Origin: Hyphomonadaceae bacterium
GTDB taxonomy: Bacteria > Pseudomonadota > Alphaproteobacteria > Caulobacterales > Hyphomonadaceae
Assembly (NCBI GenBank): GCA_022844475.1
Contig: JALHLR010000016.1
Location: 1-64,000, forward strand
Direction: 5' to 3'
DNA length: 64,000 bases
The notes beneath the pieces are model-generated. The model was not told where the DNA came from and did no database searches. It was given only the letters and a program-made list of their open reading frames with translations. Shown here piece by piece: positions 1-10,658 of this stretch. Positions within the stretch are counted from its first letter, which is position 1; every line of letters starts with the position of its first letter. The position numbers and the translations under genes are program-made.

Positions 1-214
1 TGAGCGACAGTTTCAGTGGCATCCGTTCCTCCCGGCCGGGTACATGCCCCGGAAGCTGCCGGAGTCTGGACTTGGCCGAAGGGCCGGTCTAGCCGCCGTT
101 CCTTAAGTTTTGCTTGTGAAGGGTAAAGCGCCCGGCTGGCGAGCGAAGCTGACGCTTCCCCTTCCCCACCAAATCCGCTCTAACCGTAACGATTGTTCCA
201 GCCGAGGTTGCCCC

Positions 215-1072
215 ATGTCCGAGAAGAAGCGTTTTGAAGGGTCTGACAGCTATGTGGCGACCGACGACCTGCGGGTGGCGGTCAACGCCGCGATCGCGCT
301 GGAGCGTCCGCTGCTGGTGAAGGGTGAGCCGGGCACGGGCAAGACGATGCTGGCGCTGGAAGTTGCCCGCGCGTTGGGCATGCCGATCATCGAATGGCAC
401 ATCAAGTCGACCACCAAGGCGCATCAGGGCCTGTACGAGTATGATGCGGTGGCGCGTCTGCGGGACGGACAGCTGGGCGAGGAGCGCGCGCGCGACATCC
501 GCAACTACATCAAGAAGGGCAAGCTGTGGGAGGCGTTCACCGCGCCCGTTCGCCCTGTCCTGCTGATCGACGAGATCGACAAGGCGGACATCGAGTTTCC
601 GAACGACCTGCTGCAGGAACTCGACCGGATGGAGTTCTACGTCTACGAGACCGACGAGACGATCAAGGCGAAGGTACGCCCGGTCGTGATCATCACGTCG
701 AACAACGAGAAGGAATTGCCCGACGCTTTCCTGCGCCGGTGTTTCTTCCACTACATCAAGTTTCCCGACGACCAGACCATGTCGTCGATCATCGAGGTGC
801 ACTTCCCCGGCATCAAGAAGCGGCTGGTGAGCGAGGCGCTGGCGACGTTCTACCGGATGCGCGACGTGCCGGGGCTGAAGAAGAAGCCGTCGACATCGGA
901 GCTGCTCGACTGGCTGAAGCTGTTGATGTCGGAGGATATCGATGTCGAGACGCTGCGCGAGAAGAACCCGAACAAGCTGGTGCCGCCCCTGCATGGCGCG
1001 CTGCTGAAGAACGAGCAGGACATCCAGTTGTTCGAACGCCTCGCCTTCCTGGCGCGGCGGGAGAATGGATGA
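215..1072 (+). CDS. MoxR-type AAA+ ATPase
   Basis: ORF with Walker A GEPGTGKT and Walker B VLLIDEIDKAD; start refined to ATG at 215 (MSEKKRFEG). Confidence 0.9.
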   Translation: MSEKKRFEGSDSYVATDDLRVAVNAAIALERPLLVKGEPGTGKTMLALEVARALGMPIIEWHIKSTTKAHQGLYEYDAVARLRDGQLGEERARDIRNYIKKGKLWEAFTAPVRPVLLIDEIDKADIEFPNDLLQELDRMEFYVYETDETIKAKVRPVVIITSNNEKELPDAFLRRCFFHYIKFPDDQTMSSIIEVHFPGIKKRLVSEALATFYRMRDVPGLKKKPSTSELLDWLKLLMSEDIDVETLREKNPNKLVPPLHGALLKNEQDIQLFERLAFLARRENG

Positions 1073-1382
1073 GCGGGTGCGTCCCCTGAAGCTGGCGCTT
1101 CCGGGGTAGACGCCAGCTGGCAATCGACCGTCGCGGGAATGCGGGCCATTGCAGGGCTGCATTTCCCCAGCCGGCCTGGCGCCAGTGTTTCCCTCGGATT
1201 CCGGTATCGGCAGGCTTCGCGTCGCGGGGGGATTTCCGCCCGGATATCGGGGTCCTCCGTTGCGTAAAGCCGGGGAGGTGGACGCGGACCAGACGGCGAG
1301 GTCCGACCGGGGGAACCCTCGATTTTCCTGTTGCGGAATGCGCTCGCCCAGCGCATGGCGCATGGGAAGGACGAGGAAGACG

Positions 1383-2210
1383 ATGGGAATCGATGCGCAC
1401 GCCCTGCATTGCCTGGACTATGCCGGGCTGTTCGGCGCCTTCGGGCGGACAGTGACGCTGGGGCGGCAGAACGTCTTCATAAAGCCGCGTCGGCTGGAAG
1501 CGAAATACGGTGCCAAGCTCGACTGGAAGAGCCAGACCTATTGCGAGGGCCTGCTCGAGACGTGCTTTGGCGCAACCAAGGTCGATTCCATCGACCGCTC
1601 GAACTATGAAAAAGCGTCCGTGATCTTCGACATGAACGAGCCGCTGCCGGCTGGGTTTGCCGAGTACGACACGGTGATCGACTTCGGCACGAGCGAGCAT
1701 GTGTTCAACATCTCGCAGGCGCTGAACAATACCATCCGCCTGTGCCGCGAGGGCGGGCAGATCCTGCACGTATCGCCCGCCAACAATTTCTGCGGGCATG
1801 GCTTCTGGCAGTTTTCACCCGAGCTGTTCTTCTCGCTCTATTCGGAACAGAACGGTTTCAGGGACACCGAGGTGTTCGTCGCCGGCCGGAAGACGACGGG
1901 CGTCTGGTACAAGGTGAAAAAGCCCAGAGCGGGTGAGCGCGTGCCGCTGGGATCGCGCGAGAAGCTTTATGTCATCTGCCGGACCGTGCTCGAAAGGAAG
2001 CTTGCCGGCCGTGCGCTCGATGTGCAGCAGAGCGATTATGTTGCCCACTGGGGGGAAGGCGTGGCGCCGGCCGACCGGCAGCAGTCGGACACCTTCAACG
2101 CGTGGCTGCACCGGCGCATCCTGCACAAGTATTTCCGGACCCCGTCGCGCTTCAATCCCAATCTGATTCGCCTGCAGGTTCCGTATCGGCCGCAGATCCA
2201 GGCGCGCTAG
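1383..2210 (+). CDS. SAM-dependent methyltransferase-like protein
   Basis: ORF 1149-2210, likely start MGIDAHAL at 1383; [15 protein letters not shown] resembles a class I methyltransferase motif region. Confidence 0.5.
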   Translation: MGIDAHALHCLDYAGLFGAFGRTVTLGRQNVFIKPRRLEAKYGAKLDWKSQTYCEGLLETCFGATKVDSIDRSNYEKASVIFDMNEPLPAGFAEYDTVIDFGTSEHVFNISQALNNTIRLCREGGQILHVSPANNFCGHGFWQFSPELFFSLYSEQNGFRDTEVFVAGRKTTGVWYKVKKPRAGERVPLGSREKLYVICRTVLERKLAGRALDVQQSDYVAHWGEGVAPADRQQSDTFNAWLHRRILHKYFRTPSRFNPNLIRLQVPYRPQIQAR

Positions 2211-2431
2211 CGTTCCAGCGGCAGCGCGGCGCGCAGGCCCGAATCGGTTCCGCCCCCTGCCCCGCCATGCCCCGACCATGCACCCGGGGCCCGGCTGCCC
2301 AAATCGGCCATACGCGGCAAGATTGCTTCAGAAACCCGGCATTTTACCCTCCCCAAGGGGATGCAACGGGGTTACACCACGCCCAAATTCAAGGCTCGCC
2401 CGGCGGGCGAATACAGCGACCTGGAGACGTC

Positions 2432-3652
2432 ATGGACATCAAGGTGCCCGCAATGGGTGAGAGCGTCACCGAGGGAACGCTCGCCAACTGGCTCGTCAAA
2501 CCCGGCCAGGCCGTGAAGCAGGACGATCCGATCGCCGAAATCGAGACGGACAAGGTCGCCATCGAGGTGCCCGCCCCTGCTGCCGGCGTGATCACGGAAC
2601 ACCTCGTCAAGGAAGGCGAGACGGTCTCCATCGGCAAGATCATCGCGCGGCTGGCCGAGGGGGCTACGGCTTCGGCGGCGCCAGCTGCTGCTGCTGCACC
2701 CGCCGCCAAGCCTGCGGCAACGACCAAGCCTTCGGCATCGGCGGCGCCGGTCGCCAGGGCGACGGACAAGGTCGCACCCTCGGTTGGCCGGATCGCCGCC
2801 GAAGCCGGCGTGAACCCTGCCGACATTCCCGGCACCGCCAAGGGCGGACGCGCGACCAAGGGCGATGCGCTCGCCTACGTCGCATCGAACCCTGCCTCGG
2901 CGCCGGCAGCTGCGCGCGCGCCGGAACCCGTGCATACGCCGCGTGAGCTTGGACCGCGCGAAGAGCGCGTGAAGATGACGCGCCTGCGCCAGACCATCGC
3001 GCGGCGCCTGAAGGAAGCGCAGAACACGGCGGCGATGCTGACCACGTTCAACGACGTCGACATGTCGCAGGTGATGGAGCTGCGGAAGCGCCACAAGGAC
3101 GCGTTCGAGAAGAAGCACGGCGTGAAGCTGGGCTTCATGGGCTTCTTCGTGCGGGCCTGCGTGGCCGCCCTGAAGGAGATCCCCAGCGTCAACGCCGAGA
3201 TCGACGGCACCGACATAATCTACAAGAATTTCTACAACGTCTCGGTCGCGGTCGGTACGGACAAGGGCCTCGTGGTTCCGGTCGTGCGCGATGCCGACAC
3301 GATGACGCTTGCAGGCATCGAGTCCGAGATCGGGCGTCTTGGCGCGCTGGCGCGCGATGGCAAGCTGTCGATGGACGACCTGCAGGGCGGCACGTTCACG
3401 ATCTCGAACGGCGGCGTCTATGGCTCGCTGATGTCGACGCCGATCCTCAACCCGCCGCAGTCGGGTGTGCTGGGCATGCACCGCATCGAGGAACGGCCGG
3501 TTGTCGTGGATGGCAAGATCGTGGCGCGGCCGATGATGTATCTGGCGCTGAGCTATGACCACCGCATCGTTGACGGCAAGGAGGCGGTGACCTTCCTCGT
3601 GCGCCTGAAGGAGGCGCTGGAAGATCCCGAACGCCTGCTGCTCGACCTGTAA
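2432..3652 (+). CDS. sucB: 2-oxoglutarate dehydrogenase E2, dihydrolipoamide succinyltransferase
   Basis: Lipoyl domain with ETDKVAIEV, Ala/Pro linker, E3-binding domain and C-terminal [18 protein letters not shown] catalytic motif. Confidence 0.96.
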   Translation: MDIKVPAMGESVTEGTLANWLVKPGQAVKQDDPIAEIETDKVAIEVPAPAAGVITEHLVKEGETVSIGKIIARLAEGATASAAPAAAAAPAAKPAATTKPSASAAPVARATDKVAPSVGRIAAEAGVNPADIPGTAKGGRATKGDALAYVASNPASAPAAARAPEPVHTPRELGPREERVKMTRLRQTIARRLKEAQNTAAMLTTFNDVDMSQVMELRKRHKDAFEKKHGVKLGFMGFFVRACVAALKEIPSVNAEIDGTDIIYKNFYNVSVAVGTDKGLVVPVVRDADTMTLAGIESEIGRLGALARDGKLSMDDLQGGTFTISNGGVYGSLMSTPILNPPQSGVLGMHRIEERPVVVDGKIVARPMMYLALSYDHRIVDGKEAVTFLVRLKEALEDPERLLLDL

Positions 3653-3658
3653 GGGCGC

Positions 3659-4180
3659 ATGGACGCCGAGGCGTTCTCCGACGGACTTCTCGGCTTGATC
3701 ATCCGGCTTGCGGGCCTGTTCTGGCTGCTCGGCGCGTTCGCGCTGGTGCGGCAGATCCGCATGGAGATGATGCTCGACCGCATGACCTCGCAGATCGAGG
3801 GCATGGCGAAGACGATGGCGGGTGACGCGGTCGGCGACGCGCCCGAATCGGGCAAGTCCGCCGCGGACGCAGCCATCGAGCGCTGGAAGGACCGCGATGA
3901 TGCAGCCCGCCGCGGCTGGATTGCGGGACAGGCGATTGTGCTGATCGCAACCTCGCTGGCGATGATCCTGCTGCATACGATCGCTGTGTTGCTGGTGGCG
4001 CTGCTGGTGATGGGCCAGGGGGTTTATTTCTTCTGGCGCGAATGGACGGCGCGGCGTGCGCCGAACGCCGATGCGGCGGCTCACGCGCGGCCGACACGCG
4101 CCACGGTGAATGCAGGGTGGGCGTCGCTGGTCGTGGCGATGCTGGTATGGTCGGCGGCGTTCAGGGGCGTGCTGCACTAG
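3659..4180 (+). CDS. Membrane protein of unknown function
   Basis: 173-aa ORF with hydrophobic segments, 6 nt downstream of sucB. Confidence 0.65.
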   Translation: MDAEAFSDGLLGLIIRLAGLFWLLGAFALVRQIRMEMMLDRMTSQIEGMAKTMAGDAVGDAPESGKSAADAAIERWKDRDDAARRGWIAGQAIVLIATSLAMILLHTIAVLLVALLVMGQGVYFFWREWTARRAPNADAAAHARPTRATVNAGWASLVVAMLVWSAAFRGVLH

Positions 4181-4296
4181 TTAAGCGAAGCTTTCGCCCG
4201 CCTGCGCGATTCAAACGTCGGCAGAAGACCTGCGTTAGGCAAGCCGCGCTATTCTCCGGCCCGAGTTGGACCAGGGGCGGCGCGTGATGCGCCGGT

Positions 4297-4737
4297 ATGA
4301 GTATGCGGCGCCTATTTGCCATCTTGCTGATCGCCACGTCGGGCTGGTTGCTCTACCAGACCGCGATTGAACATCTTGGCAGCGTCGAGCGGCTGTTCAC
4401 GGGCGATGTGCTGGCGCACAGGAATGACCTCGCCTTCGTCATGCCTGCGCTGGGCGGGGCGCTCGGCTTGCTGGGCGGGCTCACCGTGTTCTTCAACGGT
4501 CCGGGCGGGGCGGCGCTGGCGATGGCGGGCGGTCTGGCGGCGGCGGGCTTCACGCTGACGCTGAAGCAGACATTCGAGCTGGATCGTCTCCTCGACAACG
4601 AGCTGGTCGTCGGCGCCTGCATCCTGATGCTGGCCATCATCACGAGTTCGATCACGCGGGTCACGGCGCGCACGCGCAGCGCCGAAGCGGAAGACAGGGC
4701 TGCACGGTTGCCGGTTGCCGGCCGGCGCGTCTACTGA
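4297..4737 (+). CDS. Small membrane protein of unknown function
   Basis: 146-aa ORF with several predicted hydrophobic helices between sucB and lpdA. Confidence 0.65.
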   Translation: MSMRRLFAILLIATSGWLLYQTAIEHLGSVERLFTGDVLAHRNDLAFVMPALGGALGLLGGLTVFFNGPGGAALAMAGGLAAAGFTLTLKQTFELDRLLDNELVVGACILMLAIITSSITRVTARTRSAEAEDRAARLPVAGRRVY

Positions 4738-4839
4738 CGGGTGAATCCGGGGTCGCGCCTCCCCATATTCGCTTTGTTGACCATGCCGCCGGGGTGCGTA
4801 TAGCTCCCGCAGCAAGCGAAAAGACGCGAGACAAGACCC

Positions 4840-6228
4840 ATGAGCGAGACTTTTGACGTCGTCATCATCGGTGGCGGACCCGGCGGCTACAATTGCGCCA
4901 CGCGCTGCGGCCAGCTGGGCATGAAGGTCGCGCTGATCGAGAAGCGCGACAAGCTGGGCGGGACCTGCCTCAATGTCGGCTGCATTCCCTCGAAAGCGAT
5001 GCTGCACGCGTCCGAACTCTACGAGACGGCGGCCAGGGATTTCGCCGGGCTGGGCATTGAGGTGACCGGGCTGAAGCTCAATCTCGACAACATGCAGAAG
5101 CAGAAAGAGGACGCGGTTTCAGGCCTCACGGCCGGGATCGCGTACCTGATGAAGAAGCACAAGGTAACCGTGTTCAACGGCGCCGGCCGCATTGATGGTC
5201 CAGGCCGCGTGGTCGTAGGCGACAAGGTGCTCGAGACGAAGAACATCGTGATTGCGACGGGCTCGGAGCCGACGCCGCTGCATGGCGTGGAGATCGACGA
5301 GGAGCGTGTCGTATCCTCGACGGGCGCTCTGACGCTGAAGGCCGTTCCCAAGCGCATGATCGTGATCGGCGCGGGCATCATCGGTCTGGAGCTTGGATCG
5401 GTCTGGCGCAGGCTCGGCGCGGAAGTAACGGTCGTGGAGTATCTCGACCGCATCCTGCCGGGCGCCGATGGCGAGGTGGCCAAGCAGTCGCAGCGCATCT
5501 TCGCCAAGCAGGGCATCGTGTTCAAGCTCGGCATGAAAGTGACCGGCGTCGAGAAGCTGAAGTCGAAGCTGAAACTCTCGATGCAGCCTGCGGCCGGCGG
5601 CGATGCGGAGACGCTGGACGCGGACGTTGTTCTGCTGGCGATCGGGCGGCGTCCGTACACGCAGGGTCTGGGCCTAGAGACGGTGGGCATCACGCCGGAC
5701 CGGCGCGGACAGATTTCCAACGACCACTATCGCACCTCGGCCGAGGGCGTCTGGGTGGTCGGCGATGTCACCTCGGGTCCTATGCTGGCGCACAAGGCAG
5801 AAGACGAAGCCGTTGCCTGCGCGGAACTGATCGCGGGCAAGGCGGGCCATGTGAACTACGACATCATTCCGGGCGTCGTTTACACGAAGCCGGAGATCGC
5901 CTGGGTCGGCAAGACCGAGGAAGAGCTGAAGGAAGCGGGCGTCGCCTACAAGGTCGGCAAGTTTCCGTTCTCAGCCAACTCGCGCGCCAAGACCAACCAC
6001 GAGACCGACGGCTTCGTGAAGATCCTGGCTGACGCCACGACGGATCAGGTGCTCGGCGCGCATCTGGTTGGCGTGGGGGCCGGTGAGATGGTCGCCGAGG
6101 TCTGCGTGGCGATGGAGTTCGGCGCGTCGTCGGAAGACATTGCCCGCACCTGCCATGCGCACCCGACGCTGACGGAAGCCGTCCGCCAGGCGGCGATGGC
6201 GGTCGAAGGCTGGGCGATGCAGATGTAG
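4840..6228 (+). CDS. lpdA: Dihydrolipoamide dehydrogenase (E3)
   Basis: FAD motif GGGPGGYNCA, redox motif GGTCLNVGCIPSKA, C-terminal HAHPTLTEA. Confidence 0.97.
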   Translation: MSETFDVVIIGGGPGGYNCATRCGQLGMKVALIEKRDKLGGTCLNVGCIPSKAMLHASELYETAARDFAGLGIEVTGLKLNLDNMQKQKEDAVSGLTAGIAYLMKKHKVTVFNGAGRIDGPGRVVVGDKVLETKNIVIATGSEPTPLHGVEIDEERVVSSTGALTLKAVPKRMIVIGAGIIGLELGSVWRRLGAEVTVVEYLDRILPGADGEVAKQSQRIFAKQGIVFKLGMKVTGVEKLKSKLKLSMQPAAGGDAETLDADVVLLAIGRRPYTQGLGLETVGITPDRRGQISNDHYRTSAEGVWVVGDVTSGPMLAHKAEDEAVACAELIAGKAGHVNYDIIPGVVYTKPEIAWVGKTEEELKEAGVAYKVGKFPFSANSRAKTNHETDGFVKILADATTDQVLGAHLVGVGAGEMVAEVCVAMEFGASSEDIARTCHAHPTLTEAVRQAAMAVEGWAMQM

Positions 6229-6464
6229 GGGTGGCCTGTCCGGCTGCTTTGCCGCCAGCCCCCTCTTGTCCTGAGGGTCAGCTCCCCGCCGCCTGGCGTC
6301 CGGGGAGGACTTCCCGGTGTGGCCCGCAATTCGACAGGGTCCGGCTGCGAAGCGGCCGGATCGCGCGACACAGCGCGCAACCCATGACAGTTAACAGCAC
6401 ACCGCGGCATGGCCTTTGCGGGCCTGCTGTGCTTGGGTTTCGGGCGAGGTGCTTGGGGAGGGAT

Positions 6465-7367
6465 TTGTTGAGTTCGGTATCGGGCCTGGTCGGCGAACTG
6501 GCGCAGGCGCGCGAAGCCGTTGCGGCGCGGCTGCGCGGCGTCGATCCGGCTGACTTCCAGGCGCTGCGCCGCGCCTATGACGCGTTCGCCCAGAACGACC
6601 CGACGCCGAAGATCGCAACCGAATCCGGCATCGTGCTCAACGGCGTGCCCTGCCTTGGCCTGCTGCCCGAGAATGCGAGCGGGGACCATGCCGTGTTCTG
6701 GTGCCATGGCGGCGGCTTCACCATGGGCTCGTCGAAATCGCATCGCGGCCTCGCGAGCCAGGTGGCGGGCCATGCAAAGATCGGCGTGATCCTGCCCGAC
6801 TACAGGCTTGCCCCCGAGCATCGTCATCCCGCTGCGGTGGAGGATTGCGTTGCCGCCTATCTCGGCATGCTGGGCGAAGACGTGAAGGCGCACAATGTGA
6901 TCATCGCTGGCGACAGCGCAGGCGCAGCGCTCGCCATGGCGACGGTGCTGCGCCTGCGCGACATTGGCGCCTCGATGCCGGCCGGCATGATCCTGCTGTC
7001 GCCCTGGGTCGATCTTGCCAACCGCGGATGGAGCCACGTGGCGAAAGCGCAGCGTGACCCCTTCCTCACGACCAAGGGGCTGAACATCCGCGCGCAGGAA
7101 TATTTCGGCGGCGGCGGCACGATGCCGATCCTGGAGAGCGACCTGCGCGGCTTGCCGCCAGCCTATATCCAGACCGGCGAGGCGGAAATTCTCATGTCGG
7201 ATTCAACGGCGCTGGCAGAGCGGCTTGGCGCGGCCGGCGTGCCTGTCACGCTGGAGATCTGGCCGGACATGTTCCACGTCTTCCAGGCGCGGTATGCGAT
7301 GCTCAGCCAGGCGCGGCAGGCCGTGGAGCGGCTGGGACAGTGGTGCGCTGCGCATGTGGGGAAGTAG
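6465..7367 (+). CDS. Alpha/beta hydrolase (hormone-sensitive lipase-like esterase)
   Basis: HGGGF oxyanion motif and GDSAGAALA nucleophile motif; likely TTG start at 6465 or 6468 after GGGAGGG. Confidence 0.8.
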   Translation: MLSSVSGLVGELAQAREAVAARLRGVDPADFQALRRAYDAFAQNDPTPKIATESGIVLNGVPCLGLLPENASGDHAVFWCHGGGFTMGSSKSHRGLASQVAGHAKIGVILPDYRLAPEHRHPAAVEDCVAAYLGMLGEDVKAHNVIIAGDSAGAALAMATVLRLRDIGASMPAGMILLSPWVDLANRGWSHVAKAQRDPFLTTKGLNIRAQEYFGGGGTMPILESDLRGLPPAYIQTGEAEILMSDSTALAERLGAAGVPVTLEIWPDMFHVFQARYAMLSQARQAVERLGQWCAAHVGK

Positions 7368-7389
7368 CCGCTCTCACGCGCAGGCATAG

Positions 7390-7437
7390 ACACCCAACCT
7401 GTCCTTCCCAAGAGGGCATGGGGACAGGTCGAGGTGT
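7390..7437. terminator. Bidirectional terminator-like hairpin
   Basis: ACCTGTCC (7397-7404) pairs with GGACAGGT (7422-7429), with outer ACACC/GGTGT, between convergent hydrolase and sucA; no clear T-tract. Confidence 0.45.
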
Positions 7438-7451
7438 GCCGAACGCGAGTC

Positions 7452-10451
7452 CTACTTCTCGAACGCCGCATCAAGGAACGCTGCGAGTTCCTTGTTGTGG
7501 AGGGCCATCGTGCCTGCGGCGGTCGATGCCGAGGCGGGGCGGCCGACATAGCGCGGGCGCTTGTGCTTCACGTCCAGCTTTTCGAGTGTCTTCTCGATGT
7601 TCCAGTCGACAAAGGTCCACGCGCCCATGTTGCGCGGTTCTTCCTGGCACCAGACCATGTCGGCCTGCGGGAAGCGCGCGAGCTCCTTCATCAGGGACGC
7701 GACGGGGAATGGGTAGAGCTGCTCGACACGCAGAAGGTAGACGTCGTCGATCTTGCGCTTCTCGCGCTCTTCGAAGAGATCGAAATAGACCTTGCCCGAG
7801 CACATCACGACGCGACGAATGTCCTTGTCGGCCTTCAGCGTGATGTCAGCGCGGCATTCCGGCACTTCGGCGCCATCGACCAGGATGCGGTGGAAGGAGG
7901 TGCTGGGGCCCATGTCCTTGAAGAAGGACACGGCGCGCTTGTGGCGCAGCAGCGACTTCGGCGTCATCACGATGAGCGGCTTGCGGAAGTCGCGGTGCAT
8001 CTGGCGACGCAGGGCGTGGTAGTAGTTGGCCGGCGTGGTGCAGTTGACGACCTGCATGTTGTCCTGCGCGCACATCTGCAGGAAGCGCTCAAGGCGGGCG
8101 GAGGAGTGTTCCGGCCCCTGCCCCTCATAGCCATGCGGCAAGAGGCAGACGAGGCCAGACATGCGCAGCCATTTGCGTTCGCCCGAGGAGATGAACTGGT
8201 CGAAGAGGACCTGCGCGCCGTTGGCGAAGTCGCCGAACTGGGCTTCCCACAGAACCAGCGTCTGCGGCGCCGTGAGCGAGTAGCCGTATTCGTAGCCGAG
8301 CACGGCTTCTTCCGAGAGCAGCGAGTCGATGACTTCGTAATGAGCCTGCGTGGGCGAGAGGTTGTTGAGCGGCGTATAGCGCTCTTCCGTGGTCTGGTTG
8401 ACGAGGTGGGAGTGGCGTTGGGTGAAGGTGCCGCGGCACGAATCCTGGCCTGACAGGCGGACGGGAAAGCCTTCTTCCAGCAAGGTCGCGAAGGCCATGT
8501 GCTCGGCCATGCCCCAGTCGAGATTCTCTCCGGTCTCGGCCATCTTGCGACGCGCTTCGACGGTGCGGGCGACGGTCTTGTGAATGTTGAAGCCGTCGGG
8601 GACGGTGGTGATCCGCTTGCCGAGATCCTTCAGTTTCGCGATCGGCACGCCCGTCTTGCCACGAGCCTCCTCATCCTTCGGCAGTCCGAGCCCAGCCCAT
8701 TTGCCATCGAGCCAGTCGGCGGCGCCGGGCTTGAACGTCTTGGCCTTCTCGAACTCCTCCTCGAGATGAGTGTCCATCTCGGCGATCATGTTGTTGAGGG
8801 CGTCCTCGGTGATGACACCTTCGTCGACGAGGCGGCGCGAGTAGAGTTCGCGTGTGGACGACTGATCGCGGATCTTTGCGTACATCAGCGGCTGGGTCAT
8901 CGTCGGGTCATCGCCCTCGTTGTGACCGAAGCGGCGGTAGCAGAACATGTCGATGACGACGTCCTTGCAGAACTGCTGGCGGTATTCGGTGGCGACCTTG
9001 GCGGCGTAGACGACCGCCTCGGGGTCATCGCCGTTGACGTGGAAGACCGGCGCGTCGACCATTTTCGCCATGTCCGACGGATAGGGCGACGAGCGCGAGA
9101 ATGACGGCGCGGTGGTGAAGCCGATCTGGTTGTTGATGATGAAGTGCATCGCCCCGCCGGTGCGATAGCCGGCAAGGCCCGACAGCGCGAAGCATTCGGC
9201 GACGACGCCCTGGCCCGCAAAGGCCGCATCGCCATGCAGCAGCAGCGGCATGACCTTCACGCGGCGCGCGTCGCGTTCCTTCGGATCGGTGGCGCGGGTG
9301 CCGCCGGCTTCGATCTCGTCGAAGAACTGTTTCGCGCGTGCCTTGCCCAGCACGACCGGGTTGACGATTTCGAGGTGGCTGGGGTTCGCCGTGAGGGACA
9401 GGTGAACGCTGTGGCCGTCGAACTCGCGATCCGACGAGGCGCCGAGGTGATATTTCACGTCGCCCGAGCCGTAGTCGTCGGAGCCCTGCGTGTTGCCGCC
9501 CTGAAACTCGAAGAAGATCTTGTGATAGGGCTTGCCCATGACGGCGGCGAGCACGTTGAGACGGCCGCGGTGGGGCATGCCGACGATGATCTCGTCGACG
9601 CCGAGCGCGCCGCCGCGCTTGATCATCTGCTCAAGCGCCGGGACGGCGGCTTCACCGCCATCGAGGCCGAAGCGCTTGGTGCCGGGATAGCGCTTGTGCA
9701 GGAAGCGTTCGAAGGCTTCGGCTTCGACGAGCTTCCTGAGGATTGCGCGCTTGCCCTGGGGCGTGAAGGAGATTTCCTTGTCCTTGCCCTCGATGCGCTG
9801 CTGCAGCCAGGATTTCTCGTCCGGATCCGAGATGTGCATGAACTCGACGGCGAAGGTGCCGCAATAGGTGCGGCGCAGGATGTCGAGCATCTGGCGCGGC
9901 GTCGCGTAGTCGAGGCCCAGCACGTTGTCGATGTAGATGCGGCGGTCCATGTCCTTCGGGCCGAAGCCGTAGGTCTTCGGATCAAGCTCCGGCGGCTCTT
10001 CGCGGCCGAGCATGCCCAGAGGATCGAGATTGGCGGCGAGGTGGCCGCGCATGCGGTAGGCGCGGATCATCATGATGGCGCGGATCGAGTCCTGCACCTG
10101 CTGGTGGAGATCGGCGGGGGCGATCGTTGGGCCGACCTGCGGCGCCTTCTTCGCGTCCTTCACGGGCGCCACGCCCCAATTGCCGTCGATGGCGGAGACG
10201 AGGTCGCCGTTCTGGTGCTTCAGCGGTTCCTGCCAGGTGGGGCCGCGCGCAGCGTGCGCGGCATCGGCGGCGGGGTCAGCCACGCCGCGGAAGAAGCGCT
10301 GCCAGCTTTCGGGGACGGAGGCGGGGTCCTCGGCGTACTGGGCATAAAGCTGTTCAATGTAGGCGGCGTTGGCGCCGTAGAGGAACGCCGTATCCAGCAT
10401 GGCTTCGTTGTCCATGCCGCGGACTTCGCCTGCCTTCGCCTCGATGTTCAT
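7452..10451 (-). CDS. sucA: 2-oxoglutarate dehydrogenase E1
   Basis: 999-aa ORF with typical OGDH E1 motifs (GMPHRGRLNVL, GDAAFAGQGVV, FGHNEGDDP). Confidence 0.97.
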   Translation of the reverse strand: MNIEAKAGEVRGMDNEAMLDTAFLYGANAAYIEQLYAQYAEDPASVPESWQRFFRGVADPAADAAHAARGPTWQEPLKHQNGDLVSAIDGNWGVAPVKDAKKAPQVGPTIAPADLHQQVQDSIRAIMMIRAYRMRGHLAANLDPLGMLGREEPPELDPKTYGFGPKDMDRRIYIDNVLGLDYATPRQMLDILRRTYCGTFAVEFMHISDPDEKSWLQQRIEGKDKEISFTPQGKRAILRKLVEAEAFERFLHKRYPGTKRFGLDGGEAAVPALEQMIKRGGALGVDEIIVGMPHRGRLNVLAAVMGKPYHKIFFEFQGGNTQGSDDYGSGDVKYHLGASSDREFDGHSVHLSLTANPSHLEIVNPVVLGKARAKQFFDEIEAGGTRATDPKERDARRVKVMPLLLHGDAAFAGQGVVAECFALSGLAGYRTGGAMHFIINNQIGFTTAPSFSRSSPYPSDMAKMVDAPVFHVNGDDPEAVVYAAKVATEYRQQFCKDVVIDMFCYRRFGHNEGDDPTMTQPLMYAKIRDQSSTRELYSRRLVDEGVITEDALNNMIAEMDTHLEEEFEKAKTFKPGAADWLDGKWAGLGLPKDEEARGKTGVPIAKLKDLGKRITTVPDGFNIHKTVARTVEARRKMAETGENLDWGMAEHMAFATLLEEGFPVRLSGQDSCRGTFTQRHSHLVNQTTEERYTPLNNLSPTQAHYEVIDSLLSEEAVLGYEYGYSLTAPQTLVLWEAQFGDFANGAQVLFDQFISSGERKWLRMSGLVCLLPHGYEGQGPEHSSARLERFLQMCAQDNMQVVNCTTPANYYHALRRQMHRDFRKPLIVMTPKSLLRHKRAVSFFKDMGPSTSFHRILVDGAEVPECRADITLKADKDIRRVVMCSGKVYFDLFEEREKRKIDDVYLLRVEQLYPFPVASLMKELARFPQADMVWCQEEPRNMGAWTFVDWNIEKTLEKLDVKHKRPRYVGRPASASTAAGTMALHNKELAAFLDAAFEK

Positions 10452-10658
10452 TTTCTGCGTCCTGTAGCGCCAGAATCGGGACCCCTGTCCCGGGCGCGAT
10501 TGGTGGCACTCAAATGCTGCTTTTTCGGCCCCGACTCAACCAGAAAGGGTGCGGTATTCTGCACATGGCACCGCCCAATACACCGCCGCCCGTTAGCAGA
10601 TCGTTTCTGTTCCAAAACGAGTCTGGAATCAGTGCTCTGAGCCCGTCCGGATGAAACG

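Noticed and set aside
89-1363. 424-aa minus-strand ORF
   Set aside because: Antisense to the MoxR ATPase; no recognisable motif.
2372-4177. 601-aa minus-strand ORF
   Set aside because: Antisense to sucB, which has unambiguous domain motifs; His/Arg-rich shadow ORF.
9144-10640. 498-aa plus-strand ORF
   Set aside because: Antisense to sucA.
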